This document shows positions 1-6,805 of a stretch of DNA of 9,808 nucleotides, piece after piece. Both the position numbers and the translations under genes were made by a program. The stretch lies in assembly GCA_028292565.1 (NCBI GenBank), contig JAQGMD010000187.1, forward strand, positions 1-9,808, given 5' to 3'. This DNA comes from Burkholderia sp. GTDB lineage: Bacteria > Pseudomonadota > Gammaproteobacteria > Burkholderiales > Burkholderiaceae. Each line of letters starts with the position of its first letter. The first letter of the stretch is position 1. Under the pieces are notes generated by a model. The model was not told where the DNA came from. It made no database searches and was given only the letters and a program-made list of their open reading frames with translations.

Positions 1-259
1 CCCCCCATGATGTTTTCGCACGATTGTAGTCTGATTCCCCGCCTGCCAGCTTAGATCAGGCACCGCGCAGGAGTAAGTTGGCCAATTTTGCTGGCCGTAG
101 CGGGCGCCATATTGCCCAACTTATTCCTGCGCGGCGCCTTAGGTTCCGAGAGTGGAAATTGAGCCAACGTTGATGATACATTTTTGCAACGCGACCTATA
201 ACTGCTCGTGATCTGAAAGAGCCTTGATGCCAAACGTACAACATGCGGGACAACATGCA
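1..259. other. Gene-free region with inverted repeat
   Basis: I see no convincing gene here. Open frames on the minus strand run through it, but their translations are low-complexity, Arg/Ser-rich, and read antisense to the ATPase remnant that follows. The only clear structure is the inverted repeat at 58-139. The rest (about 140-259) looks like unremarkable intergenic sequence; no strong promoter or Shine-Dalgarno sequence stands out before the remnant at 260. Confidence 0.5.
58..139. repeat. 82-bp element with 25-base inverted arms
   Basis: The left arm spans 58-82 and the right arm 115-139. Read inward, both carry the core CGCGCAGGARTAAGTTGG. The arms match at 22 of 25 positions, with mismatches near 62, 73 and 82. 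The centre (83-114) adds a weaker pairing, TGGC at 92-95 with GCCA at 106-109. The arms are longer than a usual Rho-independent terminator stem and no T-run follows. Two terminal repeats facing inward around a short non-coding core resemble a MITE or a pair of insertion-sequence ends. I could not identify a family. CTTAG occurs at 50-54 and 138-142, but it overlaps the right arm, so it is not a clean target-site duplication. Confidence 0.7.
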
Positions 260-614
260 ATGACCTTTCAAAATACCGCCAGCGCAATTGATTTCCGATG
301 CCGTACTGTCCGCCTCGGAACTGGAACTTGCCTCGCGCGCGGCCCGGCGCAAGAGCGACGCTATCGAGCATATCCTGATCACCGACTTCCAGGTGAAGCT
401 GCCGGTCATCGGACAGGCGCTCAGTAAACTTTTCAACGTGCCTTGCGAGCCATTCAAATCGGATCGGATCAAGCCGGTCGATCTGCTGAAAAATCTGAAG
501 CGCGATGTCGTCGAACAGAACCAGTGGTTGCCGATAGACGATGGCAAGGATGGCCTGGTGATACTCGCGATCGATCCGGAGCAGGTAAAAAGCGCCCGGA
601 TGAAGTGCTTTTAG
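260..614 (+). pseudogene. GspE/PilB-type ATPase N-terminal fragment
   Basis: The translated frame at 288-614 matches my memory of the N-terminal (T2SSE_N/MshEN-like) domain of betaproteobacterial type II secretion/type IV pilus assembly ATPases. Recognisable stretches are SDAVLSASELELASRAARR, ITDFQVKLPVIGQALSKLF, PVDLLKNLKRDVVEQNQWLP and DGLVILAIDPEQVK. Everything beyond this domain, including the Walker A and B nucleoside triphosphatase core (roughly 400 residues in intact members), is missing; the frame ends at a TAG after only three unrelated residues. The start also looks damaged. The matching frame has a TGA at 261-263, but ATG at 260 in the neighbouring frame would give MTFQIPPAQLISDAV if one A of the run at 270-273 were removed. 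That suggests a +1 frameshift. The alternative is a short protein starting at TTG 288, which would be a stand-alone domain without its ATPase. I infer a decayed remnant. Confidence 0.65.
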
Positions 615-1438
615 CCGCGAAACCGATTGATCGCATCCCGCGTTTCAATCGCCACGCGCCGCGCCGCCTTCGCGAAATCCTCACCCGCTTTTTCATCCGC
701 CTTCGCATACAAAATCGCACGCGAAGAGTTGATCATCATCCCCGCGCCGCTCGCAGTTTTACCGGCCGCGACCGTCGCCTGAATATCTCCACCCTGTGCG
801 CCGATGCCGGGCACCAGCAATGGCATGTCACCGACGATCTTGCGCACTTCCGCCAGCTCGGCCGGGAAAGTTGCGCCGACCACCAGGCCGCACTGCCCAT
901 TGGTATTCCATTTATTCGCGACGAGTTGCGCCACGTGCTGGTAGAGCGGCTTGCCTTCCACCGTCAGGAACTGCAGGTCTGAACCACCCGGGTTGGAAGT
1001 GCGGCAAAGGACAATGGCGCCGCGGTCTTTCCATTCGAGGTAAGGCGCGACCGAATCGAAGCCCATGTAGGGATTGACGGTGACGGCGTCGGCGTTGTAA
1101 CGCTCGAAGGCTTCGCGCGCATATTGCTCGGCGGTGGCGCCAATGTCACCACGCTTCGCATCCAGAACGATCGGGATCTGCGGATATTTTTGCCGCAGGT
1201 AGGTGCATATCTCTTCGAGCTGGTCTTCCGCGCGCAAGGCGGCAAAGTAAGCGATCTGCGGCTTGAATGCGCAAGCGACGTCGGCAGTGGCGTCGATGAT
1301 AGCCTTGCAAAAGCTTGCGATGGCGTCGGATTTTCCCAGCAGGTGAGCAGGGAATTTGGTGATGTCCGGGTCGAGGCCGACGCACAGCAATGAGTTGTTC
1401 GCCTTCCACGCGGCGGATAATTTTTCGATGAATGTCAC
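611..1438 (-). CDS. pyrF: Orotidine 5'-phosphate decarboxylase
   Basis: Cytosolic enzyme of the last step of de novo UMP synthesis, converting orotidine 5'-phosphate to UMP and CO2. The 275-residue product is the longer bacterial type (about 270 residues rather than about 235). It shows GLDPD at 21-25, the catalytic D-x-K-x-x-D signature in LDAKRGDIG (Asp93, Lys95, Asp98), NPYMGFDS at 122-129, and the phosphate-binding region PGIGAQGGD at 210-218 followed by INSSRAI. The start is GTG at 1438: the protein begins [11 protein letters not shown] as expected, and GGAA lies 8 bases upstream. It appears monocistronic and diverges from the transporter gene at 1521. Its TAA overlaps the TAG of the ATPase remnant tail to tail by 4 bases. 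No damage is visible. Confidence 0.97.
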   Translation of the reverse strand: MTFIEKLSAAWKANNSLLCVGLDPDITKFPAHLLGKSDAIASFCKAIIDATADVACAFKPQIAYFAALRAEDQLEEICTYLRQKYPQIPIVLDAKRGDIGATAEQYAREAFERYNADAVTVNPYMGFDSVAPYLEWKDRGAIVLCRTSNPGGSDLQFLTVEGKPLYQHVAQLVANKWNTNGQCGLVVGATFPAELAEVRKIVGDMPLLVPGIGAQGGDIQATVAAGKTASGAGMMINSSRAILYAKADEKAGEDFAKAARRVAIETRDAINRFRG

Positions 1439-1520
1439 GAATGAAGTTCCTTTTACTGAGAACCTGCAGTACCGGAGGCTCTAAAAAGCACATTGTAACT
1501 TGTCGTGCTATCGTTTCGGC

Positions 1521-2411
1521 ATGACCTCCCTCTCACGCCGGCACTGGTTCCTTCTTGTTTTCCTGACCCTCATATGGGGAATCAACTGGCCGATCATGAA
1601 GATCGGCGTACTGGATTTTCCGCCGCTTGCCTTCCGTGCTTTTTGCCTGTTCGGCGGGTTGCCCATCGTCTGGATGGCCAGCCGGATGCAGGGGATTTCA
1701 CTGGCTATTCCGAAAGGTCATTTGAAACACCTCGTCAGGCTCACCCTGCCGAACATGCTGATCTGGAATGTATGCGTCATCCTTGGCATAAAAATGCTGT
1801 CGTCGGGCCGGGCGGCCATCCTCGGCTATACGATGCCGGTATGGGCGATGCTGTTCGGCCTGTTCCTGTTTGCGGAGCGCCCGACACGCGCCGCCTGGTT
1901 TGGGGTCGGCTGCGCGCTGGCAGGAGCGATGTTGTTGCTGTCGAGCGAATTTTCCGCGATGACAGGCAAGCCGTTCGGCAGCCTGTTGGTGCTGGTCGGC
2001 GCCGCTGCCTGGGGTTATGGCACGGTCATCATGAAGCGCACCCAGCTGGAAATACCCACCCTTGCGCTGACTTTCTGGATGATGGCGTTGTCGGGATCGG
2101 TCCTCGGCATCGGGTCGATGCTGTTTGAAACCACGGCATGGCGCGTGCCGACGGGCAGCGAATGGTTTGCCATCGGTTATAACGCGGTGCTGGTGTTCGG
2201 CCTTTGCCAGGCGGTCTGGTTCGGGCTGGCTCGCAGCCTGCCGCCGGTTGCTTCCACCCTGTCGGTGATGATGATCCCGGTGCTCGGGGTCTTCTCCGGC
2301 GCATTTATTTTGGGTGAGACCCCGCACTGGCAGGACTATGCGGCAACGGTCCTGATCTTGGTCGGGATGAGCACAGTACTGTTGAAACCGCGAACTATCG
2401 TCCATAAATGA
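1521..2411 (+). CDS. EamA-family (DMT) transporter
   Basis: A 296-residue inner-membrane protein of the drug/metabolite transporter superfamily, with two EamA repeats and about ten hydrophobic segments. The first repeat starts at FLTLIWGINWPIMKIG (residues 14-29), the usual EamA entry motif with W-G-x-N/x. The second starts near LVLVGAAAWGYGTVIMKR (156-173). The C-terminal helix ends in LILVGMSTVLLKP, again typical. The substrate cannot be read from sequence; members export amino acids, metabolites or drugs. I chose ATG 1521 because the hydrophobic domain begins soon after. An in-frame TTG at 1500 would add seven residues, and neither start has a strong Shine-Dalgarno sequence. The gene stands alone between divergent pyrF and the lemA operon 58 bp downstream. 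Confidence 0.9.
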   Translation: MTSLSRRHWFLLVFLTLIWGINWPIMKIGVLDFPPLAFRAFCLFGGLPIVWMASRMQGISLAIPKGHLKHLVRLTLPNMLIWNVCVILGIKMLSSGRAAILGYTMPVWAMLFGLFLFAERPTRAAWFGVGCALAGAMLLLSSEFSAMTGKPFGSLLVLVGAAAWGYGTVIMKRTQLEIPTLALTFWMMALSGSVLGIGSMLFETTAWRVPTGSEWFAIGYNAVLVFGLCQAVWFGLARSLPPVASTLSVMMIPVLGVFSGAFILGETPHWQDYAATVLILVGMSTVLLKPRTIVHK

Positions 2412-2469
2412 CATCAGCATTGAGAACAGTTCGTATCGTTTCCCACAACAATTTATTAGAGGAAATCAA

Positions 2470-3072
2470 ATGAAGACATCGCTGAATTGGCTGAGGCTGG
2501 TGACCATGGCAGCCCTTATCTCTACGCTGAGCGCATGTGGATACAACGAGTTCCAGTCGAAAGACGAAGCCGTGAAAGCGGCATGGGGCGAAGTGGTTAA
2601 CCAGTACCAGCGCCGCGCCGACCTGATCCCGAACCTGGTCAATACCGTCAAGGGGTATGCCTCGCACGAAAGGGAAACCCTGGAAGCGGTGACCAGGGCG
2701 CGCGCCGCCGCTACCAGCTTCCAGATTACGCCGGAAGTACTCAACAACCCGGAAGCCTTCAAGAAGTTCCAGCAGGTGCAAGGCGAACTTTCATCTGCGC
2801 TGTCGCGCCTCATGGCGGTATCCGAAAATTATCCGCAGTTGAAAGCCGACACCAGTTTCCGCGATCTCCAGTCACAGCTCGAGGGCACCGAAAACCGGAT
2901 CACTGTCGCGCGCCAGCGATACATCCAGTCCGTTGCGGACTACAACGTCCTGGCACGCAGTTTCCCGACCAACCTCACCGCAAAGATGTTCAATTACGAG
3001 GTCAGGCCGTCTTTCACCGTGGAGAATGAAAAAGCGATATCCAATGCACCCGCAGTGAATTTCGGGAAGTAG
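2470..3072 (+). CDS. lemA: LemA family lipoprotein
   Basis: A 200-residue protein of the LemA family, small membrane-associated proteins built from an antiparallel helical bundle, of unsettled biochemical role. Residues 1-23 form a lipoprotein signal peptide with lipobox LSAC (Cys23), so it should be lipid-anchored facing the periplasm. Many LemA proteins have a plain N-terminal transmembrane helix instead. The family core includes YQRRADLIPNLVNTVKGYA, the charged helix HERETLEAVTRARAA, the PQLKAD-FRDLQSQLEGTENRI region, and RYIQSVADYN with the C-terminal YEVRPSF. AGAGGA-type Shine-Dalgarno (AGAGGA, 2458-2463) sits 6 bases before ATG. It heads an operon with the TPM-domain gene 7 bp downstream. 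A LemA gene next to TPM genes and facing an M48 peptidase fits the known LemA/HtpX association. Confidence 0.95.
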   Translation: MKTSLNWLRLVTMAALISTLSACGYNEFQSKDEAVKAAWGEVVNQYQRRADLIPNLVNTVKGYASHERETLEAVTRARAAATSFQITPEVLNNPEAFKKFQQVQGELSSALSRLMAVSENYPQLKADTSFRDLQSQLEGTENRITVARQRYIQSVADYNVLARSFPTNLTAKMFNYEVRPSFTVENEKAISNAPAVNFGK

Positions 3073-3079
3073 CCGATCA

Positions 3080-3877
3080 ATGGCAGAGTTCCGTTATATG
3101 TTCGCGCTGGCGCTTGCCCTCTTCATGACGGCGGCGCAGGCGCAGAATTTCACGCCCATCCCGCCGTTGCAGGCGCGGGTCACCGACACCGTCGGCATGT
3201 TGACCGAGGACCAGCGCCACAAACTGGAAAACGTGCTGAAGGACTACGAGGAGCGTACCGGCAGCCAGATCGCTGTCCTGCTGGTGGGAAAAACCGAACC
3301 GGAAGCGATCGAGCAATACAGTATCCGGGTCGCCGACAAATGGAAGCTCGGGCGCAAAGGGGTAGACGACGGCGTCATCCTGGTCGTCGCCCGGGATAAT
3401 CCGCCGGCATTTCGGCGGCTGCGCATCGAAGCCGGGCGCGGCGTCCAGGGCAGCCTCACCGACGCCCAATCGAAACGCATCCTGCAGGACGTGATCGCGC
3501 CGCATTTCCGCCAGAATGATTTCTACGGTGGCCTGGTAGCGGGCGTGTCCGCAATCACCAGTTTGCTCGACAAGGAACAGCTGCCGGCCGCGGAGAGGCA
3601 AAGCGCCCCGCCGCCGGAGGACAGCGGGATCTTCGGTAACAGCCTGATCCTCTTTATCGTAATCATGGCGCTGTTCATGATGGTGTCGCGAGGACGTTCC
3701 GCGCGCCGCTACCGCCATAGTCACAGCGACTGGGGCCGCTCGGCCGGCGTAATCCTTGGCGGCGCAATTGGGAGCGGTGGCTTCGGCGGCAGGTCGGGCG
3801 GCGGATTTTCGGGAGGTGGTGGATTTTCCGGCGGCGGCGGCGGATTCGACGGCGGCGGCGCATCGGGGGATTGGTGA
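3080..3877 (+). CDS. TPM-domain protein, YgcG-like, Gly-rich tail
   Basis: A 265-residue exported protein. Residues 1-21 are a signal peptide ending AQA, followed by Gln22. A TPM domain (named from TLP18.3, Psb32 and MOLO-1; some members have been reported as phosphatases) covers about 34-163. It has TDTVGMLTEDQR near its start, the strand GVDDGVILVV (94-103), and RIEAGRGVQGSLTD (115-128). A transmembrane helix at about 187-203 is followed by a basic stretch and then a glycine-rich tail from about 227 to 263 with repeated GGGF units. That order is typical of YgcG-like proteins: the domain should lie in the periplasm and the tail in the cytoplasm. The Shine-Dalgarno GGGAAG lies inside the end of lemA (3064-3069), so translation of the two is probably coupled. 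The TGA overlaps the ATG of the next gene by one base. Confidence 0.93.
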   Translation: MAEFRYMFALALALFMTAAQAQNFTPIPPLQARVTDTVGMLTEDQRHKLENVLKDYEERTGSQIAVLLVGKTEPEAIEQYSIRVADKWKLGRKGVDDGVILVVARDNPPAFRRLRIEAGRGVQGSLTDAQSKRILQDVIAPHFRQNDFYGGLVAGVSAITSLLDKEQLPAAERQSAPPPEDSGIFGNSLILFIVIMALFMMVSRGRSARRYRHSHSDWGRSAGVILGGAIGSGGFGGRSGGGFSGGGGFSGGGGGFDGGGASGDW

Positions 3878-4377
3878 TGAAACGACTTTCGCGCCTGATC
3901 AGGCACCTTCGTACCTCTGCCGCCGATGGCCGGCGGGCGTTTCCTCCATCGGCGCTCAAAGCGATCGAAACCGCAATCACCGAAGGCGAATCCCGGCATC
4001 GTGCCGAGGTGCGGATGATTGTCGAACCGTCCCTCGCCCTGCAAGCTGCATGGAGCGGCGTCTCACCACGTGACCGCGCACGCGAATTGTTTATCCACTA
4101 TGGCGTCTGGGACACGGAAGAAAACTGCGGCGTATTGGTGTATGTGAACCTTGCCGACCACAAGGTCGAGATCGTGGCTGATCGCGGCGTCGGCAAAGCG
4201 ATTACCGCCGGGGAGTGGCAAGCGGTCTGCCGCACGATGACACAAGGATTCGCCGAAGGCAGGTACGAAGAAAGTGCGCTTGCCGCGTTGCGCGAGTTGA
4301 ATGCGCTATTGCAGGCGCGTTTTCCGGATGACGGCGCAACGCACAACCAGCTTTCGAATCGACCGGTTGTTCTGTAG
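3877..4377 (+). CDS. Second TPM-domain protein, no signal peptide
   Basis: A 166-residue protein with a divergent TPM domain. It keeps the strand pair VLVYVNLADHKVEIVADRGV (86-105), which matches the core of the preceding protein, and an amphipathic start SALKAIETAITEGESRHRAEV resembling the first helix and strand of the domain. It has no signal peptide, membrane helix or glycine-rich tail and so is predicted to be cytoplasmic or peripheral. A cluster of basic residues (KRLSRLIRHLR) lies at the very N-terminus. ATG 3877 forms TGATG with the previous stop, and TTG/GTG codons at 3871 and 3874 are possible but less likely starts. It is the third gene of the lemA operon. Similar LemA-TPM-TPM arrangements occur in proteobacteria as I recall; the function of this shorter paralogue is not known to me. 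Confidence 0.88.
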   Translation: MKRLSRLIRHLRTSAADGRRAFPPSALKAIETAITEGESRHRAEVRMIVEPSLALQAAWSGVSPRDRARELFIHYGVWDTEENCGVLVYVNLADHKVEIVADRGVGKAITAGEWQAVCRTMTQGFAEGRYEESALAALRELNALLQARFPDDGATHNQLSNRPVVL

Positions 4378-4478
4378 GTGGGGATGCAATCCCAACATTC
4401 AAAACCATGCACGACTGACGGCTTCCCTATGCGGAAGCGCGTCGCTTAGCATAGGCCGGTCTGTTGGGATTAGCAAAC
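4378..4478. repeat. Nested inverted repeats between convergent operons
   Basis: The 101-bp gap between two convergent genes has three pairings. A perfect 9-base outer pair joins AATCCCAAC at 4388-4396 to GTTGGGATT at 4463-4471. Inside is a hairpin with CCTATGC at 4426-4432 pairing GCATAGG at 4449-4455, continued by AAGCG (4435-4439) with CGCTT (4443-4447) around a CGT loop. A competing small hairpin, GGGAT-GCA-ATCCC at 4381-4393, uses the left outer arm. The position suggests a bidirectional transcription end, but there is no T-tract, so a classical intrinsic terminator is not supported. A stable RNA end or a repeated extragenic element is also possible. Confidence 0.6.
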
Positions 4479-5477
4479 CTACTCCCTATCCGCGCCGCGC
4501 AACGTCTCGATCCGCTCCTCATCGCTAGGATGCGAACTGAAGTAACCGGAATTGTTCGCCTGATCCCCGGCGACAGGGGCTTTCATCTTTTCAAACAAGT
4601 CCGCCATCGGCGACAGCGGGATGCGATTGTCCCGCATCATCTCGATCGCGTACTGGTCCGCTTCCCGCTCGAAGTCACGCGAATAATTCTGGTAAAGCAG
4701 CAAGGCCGGCGCAGCCGCCAGCACGGTCGACACATCGCCGATGAACAGGTTGACCACCACCCCGACGCCAAGCGCCTGCATCAGGCTGCGCAGCGAATGC
4801 CGGCGATGCAGGTGACCGAGCTCATGTCCGAGCACGCCGAGTAGCGCCTGATCGCCAGGAGCGAGCGCCACCAGTTGATCGGTCATGACGATCACGCCAT
4901 TCGGAAGCGCAAATGCATTCGGCCCCTGTGGGCTGTCGCGGAATTCAAGCCGGTACTCGGTTCGTTCGCCATCCGGCTGCTTCAATTCCGCAAACAACCG
5001 CTTCAGGCGTGCTTGCTCGGCCGGCGCCAGTCTGGATGGCTGCATCTGTCCGGCATCGATGATGCGCAACTGTTCGTCGCCGATTTTGTGTTCGAGCGAT
5101 GCCGGCAGATGCTGCGCCACGCTGTCCGCGGCCCATGGCAAGCCCCACTGATATCCCACGGTCAGCAGCGCGACCAAAGTAACGAGTGCAAGCAGCGACA
5201 ACGGCCAGCGCTGCTGCCAACGCACCACCCACGAATCGCGGTAGCCATTCTCCGCCAGTACAGCTGCCAGATTGGGATCGGCAACCTCAAGGAATCCGCC
5301 GTTCGGCAAGCGCATGATGCGCGGCGCATGCGCGAGCGGCTCCGAAACGACCAGGTCGGCCATTCGCACCGTGCGGCGAAAGCCGGCGCCGCTCATCGCG
5401 ACGATACCGTCGTGCATCAGGAGCTTGACTGGCCGTGGCCGGGTCGTATGTCCGTCGAAATAAGTCGCCCTGATCAT
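4479..5477 (-). CDS. M48 family membrane-anchored zinc peptidase
   Basis: A 332-residue metallopeptidase of the M48 group, which includes HtpX, OMA1 and BepA/YfgC. The zinc motif HELGH is at 218-222, and the third ligand lies in FEREAD (Glu270 of ExxxD, with Asp274). The C-terminal SSHPSDEERIETLR is the usual late motif. One clear membrane helix covers about 92-113; residues 230-262 are a second hydrophobic stretch near the active site. The first 90 residues form a cytoplasmic N-terminal domain outside the core family. The start is ATG 5477, whose ATGA overlaps the stop of the DUF898 gene, so the two are translationally coupled. A longer in-frame extension to 5750 exists but only reads out of frame through DUF898. 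Membrane protein quality control is the likely role; substrates are unknown. Confidence 0.95.
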   Translation of the reverse strand: MIRATYFDGHTTRPRPVKLLMHDGIVAMSGAGFRRTVRMADLVVSEPLAHAPRIMRLPNGGFLEVADPNLAAVLAENGYRDSWVVRWQQRWPLSLLALVTLVALLTVGYQWGLPWAADSVAQHLPASLEHKIGDEQLRIIDAGQMQPSRLAPAEQARLKRLFAELKQPDGERTEYRLEFRDSPQGPNAFALPNGVIVMTDQLVALAPGDQALLGVLGHELGHLHRRHSLRSLMQALGVGVVVNLFIGDVSTVLAAAPALLLYQNYSRDFEREADQYAIEMMRDNRIPLSPMADLFEKMKAPVAGDQANNSGYFSSHPSDEERIETLRGADRE

Positions 5478-6709
5478 AAGCTGATATCTATATCGAACAG
5501 GTCGCCGGTTTCCTGGCCGAGCGCAGTGGTCCGGTCCATGGCGTGGTCGGCCCAGAATTGTTCGAGGTTGTCGGCCGGGATCAGGGTCATGCACTCGATG
5601 CGATACTTTGCAACGCGTATCGCGGCAAACGGCTTGTAAAGACCGAGCGTGAGCGTCATCAAGATCAGGTTGGACGCATGTATCCACAGCAGCTTGCGGG
5701 CGCTCGCCACGCTTTCGAATACATGGTCGCCCAGTTCGGTGTGATTCCATACCAGGTTCTGGAAACTGCTTTCCAGGTACGGGCGAACGAACAGGTAGAA
5801 CGCATAGGCGCTAACCAGGCCATACAGCAACGCAAACAGCCAGCCAAATACTGTAGACAGCAAGAACTCATAAGCCTTGGCTGTGACAAACGCGAAGATG
5901 CCCGCCGGGATCGAACCCAAAAAGAAGTAGCTGACGGCCTTGCCGTAGATACTGAAGAAATCCGCCGAACGCGCGCGGAAGAAGAACTGCGTATGGCCGA
6001 AATCGGCATTCTGGTGCTGATAGCGCTTCAGGTAGCAATGCGCGAGCGGGACGGTAATGCCCACTGTCAGAAGCAACAATGCCACCACCAGCAAAAAGAT
6101 GCCCGGGCCTGCGCTCCTCGAAAACGATGTCACCAGCGTCCACAAAAAGAAACCGATGAACGCGAGCGCAATCGGAAACAGGATGAGCTTGCGGTACGCC
6201 TGTGGAACCGTGCCGCGGAAGTTGAAACGCAATCCACGGTAGCTGGTATTTTCCAGCTTGAAGCGTATCGAGCGCGCTACCAGCCATGGTGTGATGCCGA
6301 TCAGGATAGCGGCGATCGCGGCGGCTGCGACGGGAGACACGTCATAAGAAATTTTGTAAGCGACCACCAGGCCGAGCGCCAGGACGCGTCCCTTGAGGAT
6401 GATTTTCGGATCGCCGTGATAGTCGAAAATCGCGCCGGCAACGCGCGTGTTCCGATAAAGGTATTGAAGCCGCCGCACCTTGGCCCAGGCGGAATAGACG
6501 CCGAGCGTGGCTATAGTCAGCAACAGGTTGACGATCCAGATGCGGAAGTATTCCGAGCCGGTGCCGGTGAATTCGAAACGCTGGGGCCCCAGTGCCGCGA
6601 ACCGACCGCTTGCGGCGACGGACTGAGCCATAGGCGCCGCCGGGGATGTGGTATCCCACCCTCCCCTGGCCGCGTTCCTTGCAAACTTATCCATCGTGGC
6701 TTCCGCCAT
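5474..6709 (-). CDS. YjgN-like DUF898 inner-membrane protein
   Basis: A 411-residue polytopic membrane protein of the DUF898/YjgN family, function unknown. A variable, Ala/Ser-rich N-terminus of about 40 residues is followed by the family opening FEFTGTGSEYFRIWIVNLLL (46-64). Then come IATLGVYSAWAKVRRLQYLYRNT and several membrane helices up to about residue 370. The segment LWIHASNLILMTLTLGLYKP at 341-360, followed by RVAKYR, repeats the pattern of residues 57-85, so the protein looks like an internal duplication. The start at ATG 6709 is supported by GGGAG 5 bases upstream. It is the first gene of a pair with the M48 peptidase (ATGA overlap). Such pairing suggests the membrane protein works with, or is watched by, the peptidase; this is inference. 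Confidence 0.93.
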   Translation of the reverse strand: MAEATMDKFARNAARGGWDTTSPAAPMAQSVAASGRFAALGPQRFEFTGTGSEYFRIWIVNLLLTIATLGVYSAWAKVRRLQYLYRNTRVAGAIFDYHGDPKIILKGRVLALGLVVAYKISYDVSPVAAAAIAAILIGITPWLVARSIRFKLENTSYRGLRFNFRGTVPQAYRKLILFPIALAFIGFFLWTLVTSFSRSAGPGIFLLVVALLLLTVGITVPLAHCYLKRYQHQNADFGHTQFFFRARSADFFSIYGKAVSYFFLGSIPAGIFAFVTAKAYEFLLSTVFGWLFALLYGLVSAYAFYLFVRPYLESSFQNLVWNHTELGDHVFESVASARKLLWIHASNLILMTLTLGLYKPFAAIRVAKYRIECMTLIPADNLEQFWADHAMDRTTALGQETGDLFDIDISL

Positions 6710-6773
6710 TCTTGCTCCCTCTCTTGCGAGCGGCTGTCTCTCTATGCTTGATGTTTAATACTTGTGCACGAGC

Positions 6774-6802
6774 ATTTTAACGACAAAGCATGAGCCAGGT
6801 AA
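6774..6802 (-). promoter_or_regulatory. Possible sigma-70 promoter for DUF898-M48
   Basis: Reading the minus strand, TAAAAT (6779-6774) matches the -10 consensus at 5 of 6 positions. TTACCT (6802-6797) stands 17 bases upstream as a weak -35 (3 of 6). It lies just after the dacB stop at 6806. I see no terminator between dacB and DUF898, so read-through from dacB remains possible. Confidence 0.25.
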
Positions 6803-6805
6803 TGA

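Noticed and set aside
56..547. 163-residue open frame on the minus strand
   Set aside because: It runs antisense to the ATPase remnant and through the inverted repeat; the composition is Ser/Arg-rich with no recognisable domain or Shine-Dalgarno.
1500..1520. Upstream TTG start for the transporter
   Set aside because: It adds seven residues not expected before the first helix and has no better Shine-Dalgarno than ATG 1521.
1698..2420. 240-residue open frame on the minus strand
   Set aside because: It is antisense to the EamA transporter and rich in Gln, Arg and His, as expected for the shadow of a hydrophobic protein.
3721..4044. Proline-rich open frame on the minus strand
   Set aside because: The proline run is only the reverse complement of the Gly-codon repeats in the TPM protein tail.
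4388..4471. Integron attC site
   Set aside because: Length and outer pairing are suggestive, but the ends (TCCCAAC and GTTGGGA) break the RYYYAAC/GTTRRRY core at the variable base, and there is no integrase or cassette context.
5543..6751. 402-residue open frame on the plus strand
   Set aside because: It lies antisense to the DUF898 gene, has charged low-complexity composition with no family signature, and its length follows from high GC on the opposite strand.
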